The notes under the pieces: generated by a model
Databases searched by the model: none
Told to the model about the DNA's origin: nothing
What the model saw: the letters and a program-made list of their open reading frames with translations, nothing else
Shown: piece by piece, positions 8,133 through 9,797 of the stretch
How positions within the stretch are numbered: position 1 is the first letter of the stretch
How the letters are laid out: each line of letters starts with the position of its first letter
Source: STC-74 sp031423995
Lineage (GTDB): Bacteria > Patescibacteriota > Gracilibacteria > BD1-5 > UBA2023
Direction: 5' to 3'
Length of the DNA: 9,797 nucleotides
NCBI GenBank assembly: GCA_031423995.1
Contig: JANPGO010000115.1
Coordinates: 1 to 9,797, forward strand
Program-made: the position numbers and the translations under genes

Positions 8133-8500
8133 GGACCAGGCTCTTTCCTGAACTTCATCGAGAGGGAGTTCACGCAGTGACGAGTATTGGCAGGAGTGAA
8201 TCTCTCCCCATGAAATACATGACCCAAGTGTCCACCACAATTCGCACAGGTAATCTCCGTCCGTCTGCCATCAGCATCGACCGTCTCACGGACACGACCC
8301 TCGATAGCAGTATCAAATGACGGCCATCCACATCCCGAGTGGAATTTGAACTCACTTCTGTAGAGATCAACGCCACACTGGCGGCATGAGTAGATACCAT
8401 CCTCGAAGGTATCCGTATACTCTCAGACGAATGGCATCTCTGTACCCTTTCCGATAATGACACGAGCCTCTTCTGATGTGAGGGAATTGTATTTTTGCAT
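8096..8500 (-). CDS. msrB: Peptide methionine-R-sulfoxide reductase MsrB
   Basis: 134 residues from ATG 8500 to TAA 8096-8098. Two zinc-binding CxxC pairs are present (39-42 and 85-88), as are HSGCGWPSF with Cys57, the GGHLGHVF strand, and RHCVNS with catalytic Cys109. It reduces the R-epimer of methionine sulfoxide, complementing MsrA downstream. Gly26 in PFVGEY, an invariant family position, is encoded by the single in-frame TGA (8423-8425). The family core ends near residue 118. Residues 124-134 (SLRASEAIQQS) and the stop codon lie within the REP-like palindrome, so the C-terminus has been rewritten by that element. A good promoter lies just upstream. No Shine-Dalgarno sequence is visible. 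Confidence 0.95.
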
Positions 8501-8517
8501 AAAGTAAAATGTAAGAA

Positions 8518-8546
8518 ATTATAGGGACGTTTCTATTTTTTGTCAT
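8518..8546 (-). promoter_or_regulatory. Sigma70-type promoter for msrB-msrA
   Basis: On the minus strand, ATGACA (8541-8546, 5/6 match to TTGACA) and a perfect TATAAT (8518-8523) are spaced by exactly 17 nt. TATAAT ends 17 nt before the msrB ATG, giving a leader of about 10 nt. The -35 box overlaps the terminal ATGAC of the adjacent palindromic element. Confidence 0.7.
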
Positions 8547-8604
8547 TCTCGCTTGCGAGAATCTGTACTCTTTCAGAGAGACCCTCGGCTTCGCTAAGGA
8601 TGAC
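8542..8604. repeat. REP-like palindrome upstream of msrB
   Basis: It starts GTCATTC and ends GGATGAC. The arms are imperfect complements (left GTCATTCTCGCTTGCGAG against complement GTCATCCTTAGCGAAGCC). It shares termini and the GCGA core with the 8055-8132 element, so I treat the two as diverged members of one family that flank msrB. Confidence 0.65.
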
Positions 8605-8633
8605 AAAATAGTATTTCTTTCTCAGGATTTGAC

Positions 8634-8654
8634 AAGAAGAAGAAGAAGAAGAAG
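8634..8654 (+). repeat. (AAG)7 microsatellite
   Basis: Seven tandem AAG units lie at the left edge of the GC-rich block, 36 nt before the earliest start candidate of the small membrane protein gene. The frame stays open through it, so a change in unit number would not shift any visible reading frame. Confidence 0.85.
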
Positions 8655-8689
8655 TAAAATCTATTTGTCTGGTCAAACTGACTGGCAGG

Positions 8690-9046
8690 GTGCCACCCCT
8701 CGTGGTATCCCCGCCAGCGAATGTGCTGGATGGGGAATTCTTGGAGACCGCTTTGAACGCTGCTCAAATGAATATTTTTTCCTTCGTCCTTGCTGGGGTT
8801 CTCGCGATCATCGCGATCTATCCAACTTGCAAGGGGGACAGTCACTGGACATCCACCCTGTGCGGAATCGGGAGTTTGATCTTCCTGGGCTGTGCCTTGG
8901 ACATCATGGGCGTGAAAATCGCCCAAAACAGCGCCTGGTGCGCGAGCTTTTTGACACTGCTGTTCTTCGGAAAGTGGTTCATGCGAGCTGGTGCCGAGGA
9001 GTACCTCCGGGTACATGCCATTGAGCACGTTCACGGAACTCGGTAA
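8690..9046 (+). CDS. Small membrane protein of unknown family (probably foreign)
   Basis: 118 residues from GTG 8690, or 92 from ATG 8768, to TAA 9044-9046. Three hydrophobic segments are clear: FSFVLAGVLAIIAIYP, then STLCGIGSLIFLGCALDI, then SFLTLLFFGKWFM, with a polar C-terminus rich in His/Glu. Five Cys residues fall in or near the membrane segments. I do not recognise a family. The ATG start would place the first helix at the very N-terminus and is attractive; TTG 8741 has a weak GGGGA five bases upstream. All ten glycines use GGN and the block is markedly GC-richer than the flanks, with GCC/CTG/GGG codons. A strong terminator follows 22 nt later. It is either a transferred gene or a chimeric assembly insert. 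Confidence 0.5.
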   Translation: MPPLVVSPPANVLDGEFLETALNAAQMNIFSFVLAGVLAIIAIYPTCKGDSHWTSTLCGIGSLIFLGCALDIMGVKIAQNSAWCASFLTLLFFGKWFMRAGAEEYLRVHAIEHVHGTR

Positions 9047-9068
9047 ATCTTCCGAGGTTCCCCCATTA

Positions 9069-9106
9069 CCCACCTCCGCCATGCGCGGGCGGTGGGCCCT
9101 TTTTTT
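9069..9106 (+). terminator. Intrinsic terminator of the small membrane protein gene
   Basis: CCCACC...CCGCC (9069-9080) pairs with GGCGGTGGG (9088-9096) around a short loop, leaving a small bulge, and T7 follows at 9100-9106. The T-run stops three bases before the end of the convergent TVP38-family gene. Confidence 0.8.
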
Positions 9107-9109
9107 GTA

Positions 9110-9797
9110 TTATTTTGAAATGTCTTTTCCTTCTCGATTCTTGGTCCTCCGCTTGAGATATCTCGCGAGCAGGATCGATACGAAGAATATCAGTGCAGAG
9201 ACTATGAGGGTATTCGTATCTATATGGATACCCGAAAGTGAGAAATTCTCTATTCCCTGGACAGAAGCACCTGCGATGATGAAGACGAGTGCACCGGGGA
9301 TTATACCGATGAGGGTCGCAAGTGCGAATGGGAGCCAAGGTAGTCGAAGAAATCCTGAGAGATAATTCACGATATCGAATGGGAAGAATGCAAATCGTGT
9401 GAAGAGAATCGAGGAGAATGTCTTCTCACTATCGAGTGTGATCGGAGAGTGGCGAAGCTCTGGTATATGTGTCCCGAAGAATCTTCCCGTGAGGTATGCG
9501 ACTGATGCTGACATATTCTCTCCGATCATCGTGTAGATGAATCCTCACCCTACTCAGAAGAGGAGTCCCGAGAGGAATGTGAGCAGTGTCGCCGGGAAGA
9601 ATATGAGTGGACGAAATGCATAGAATACGATATACACGAACGGACCATAGACGGTTCCTGTGATGAAGCGATAGAGATCCTTCACGAGCATGAAGTTATC
9701 CTTTCATGTGAGATTTTTATAGTAGAGGAATACTCCGATAAGTGACGCCCAGATAGCGAGTCCGATAATGAGAGGTATACGTTTACCGATCCACCAG
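9110..9797 (-). CDS. TVP38/TMEM64 (DedA-type) membrane protein, 5' end outside window
   Basis: About 229 residues are present, ending at TAA 9110-9112 with the N-terminus beyond the window edge. Three in-frame TGA codons read as Gly close the frame. After an N-terminal helix (IIGLAIWASLIGVFLY) come the family hallmarks: RPLIFFPATLLTFLSGLLFG, then a Gly-rich turn and YTMIGENMSASVAYLTGRFFG, then FTRFAFFPFDIVNYLSG and LATLIGIIPGALVF, and a last helix before a basic tail. These are the SNARE-associated/DedA-fold motifs of TVP38/TMEM64 proteins, polytopic inner-membrane proteins in a fold linked to lipid scrambling or transport. The specific substrate cannot be told from sequence. It is not clearly in an operon with anything visible here. 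Confidence 0.88.

Noticed and set aside
8055..8604. CRISPR or transposon ends from the paired palindromes
   Set aside because: The two copies are diverged, unevenly placed around an ordinary msrB gene, and no spacer array, transposase or target-site duplication is visible.
8629..8660. TTGACA ... TAAAAT as a promoter for the small membrane protein
   Set aside because: The spacer is 20 nt and consists of the AAG tract, outside the usual 16-18 nt range.
8629..9024. Plus-strand frame of 131 codons starting at the AAG tract
   Set aside because: It begins in the microsatellite (poly-Arg), has low-complexity composition and overlaps the frame with clear transmembrane segments.
8594..9082. Minus-strand frame of 162 codons across the cassette
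   Set aside because: It would run through the hairpin terminator and the AAG tract (as poly-Phe) and shows no family features. The plus-strand membrane protein with its terminator explains the DNA better.

Overview
The window reads as a bacterial chromosome fragment from a lineage that translates UGA as glycine (translation table 25), as known for Gracilibacteria (BD1-5) and Absconditabacteria (SR1). With standard stops almost every gene is shattered. With UGA read as Gly, seven long frames close up at TAA or TAG, and the recoded residues fall on invariant glycines (LSGGE of an ABC ATPase, GGGCFWC of MsrA, PFVGEY of MsrB). CGA and CGG still sit at invariant arginines, and base composition is only moderately AT-rich. 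Both favour a gracilibacterium over the Absconditabacterales that read CGA/CGG as Trp. The lineage call is inference.

Layout. 1-278: a GC-rich foreign piece, antisense, coding for the C-terminal part of a GH31 alpha-glucosidase-like enzyme and carrying a 58-nt inverted duplication. It looks like a chimeric join. 279-2426 (+): a 5'-truncated exported protein with an Ig-like domain and a PL14-like polysaccharide-lyase C-terminus. 2464-6459 (-): a lipid-associated operon, tesA-ybbA-ybbP in transcription order: a GDSL esterase lipoprotein, an ABC ATPase, and a 10-TM FtsX-type permease. 6750-7397 (+): a SpeE-like SAM-dependent methyltransferase that is AT-rich and has no UGA-Gly. 7480-8500 (-): msrB-msrA, methionine sulfoxide reductases B and A, separated and preceded by palindromic REP-like elements. 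8609-9107 (+): a GC-rich block with one small membrane protein and a strong intrinsic terminator, compositionally foreign. 9110-9797 (-): a TVP38/TMEM64 (DedA-type) membrane protein whose 5' end lies outside the window.

How the genes work together. TesA, YbbA and YbbP form a conserved functional set in other bacteria: the transporter is thought to extract hydrophobic substrates from the membrane and the esterase to hydrolyse them. Here all three are co-directional and the esterase carries a lipobox, so it should be tethered at the outer face beside the permease. MsrB and MsrA repair the R and S forms of methionine sulfoxide and are transcribed together from a good promoter whose -35 box is the end of a REP element. 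The dispersed palindromes have also become coding sequence: one gives msrB its last residues and stop codon, and a separate C/G-block palindrome is read through inside tesA. No gene has a clear Shine-Dalgarno sequence, and two have TAAAAT 7-8 nt before ATG, suggesting leaderless or near-leaderless mRNAs.

No tRNA, rRNA, CRISPR array, transposase or replication origin was seen.
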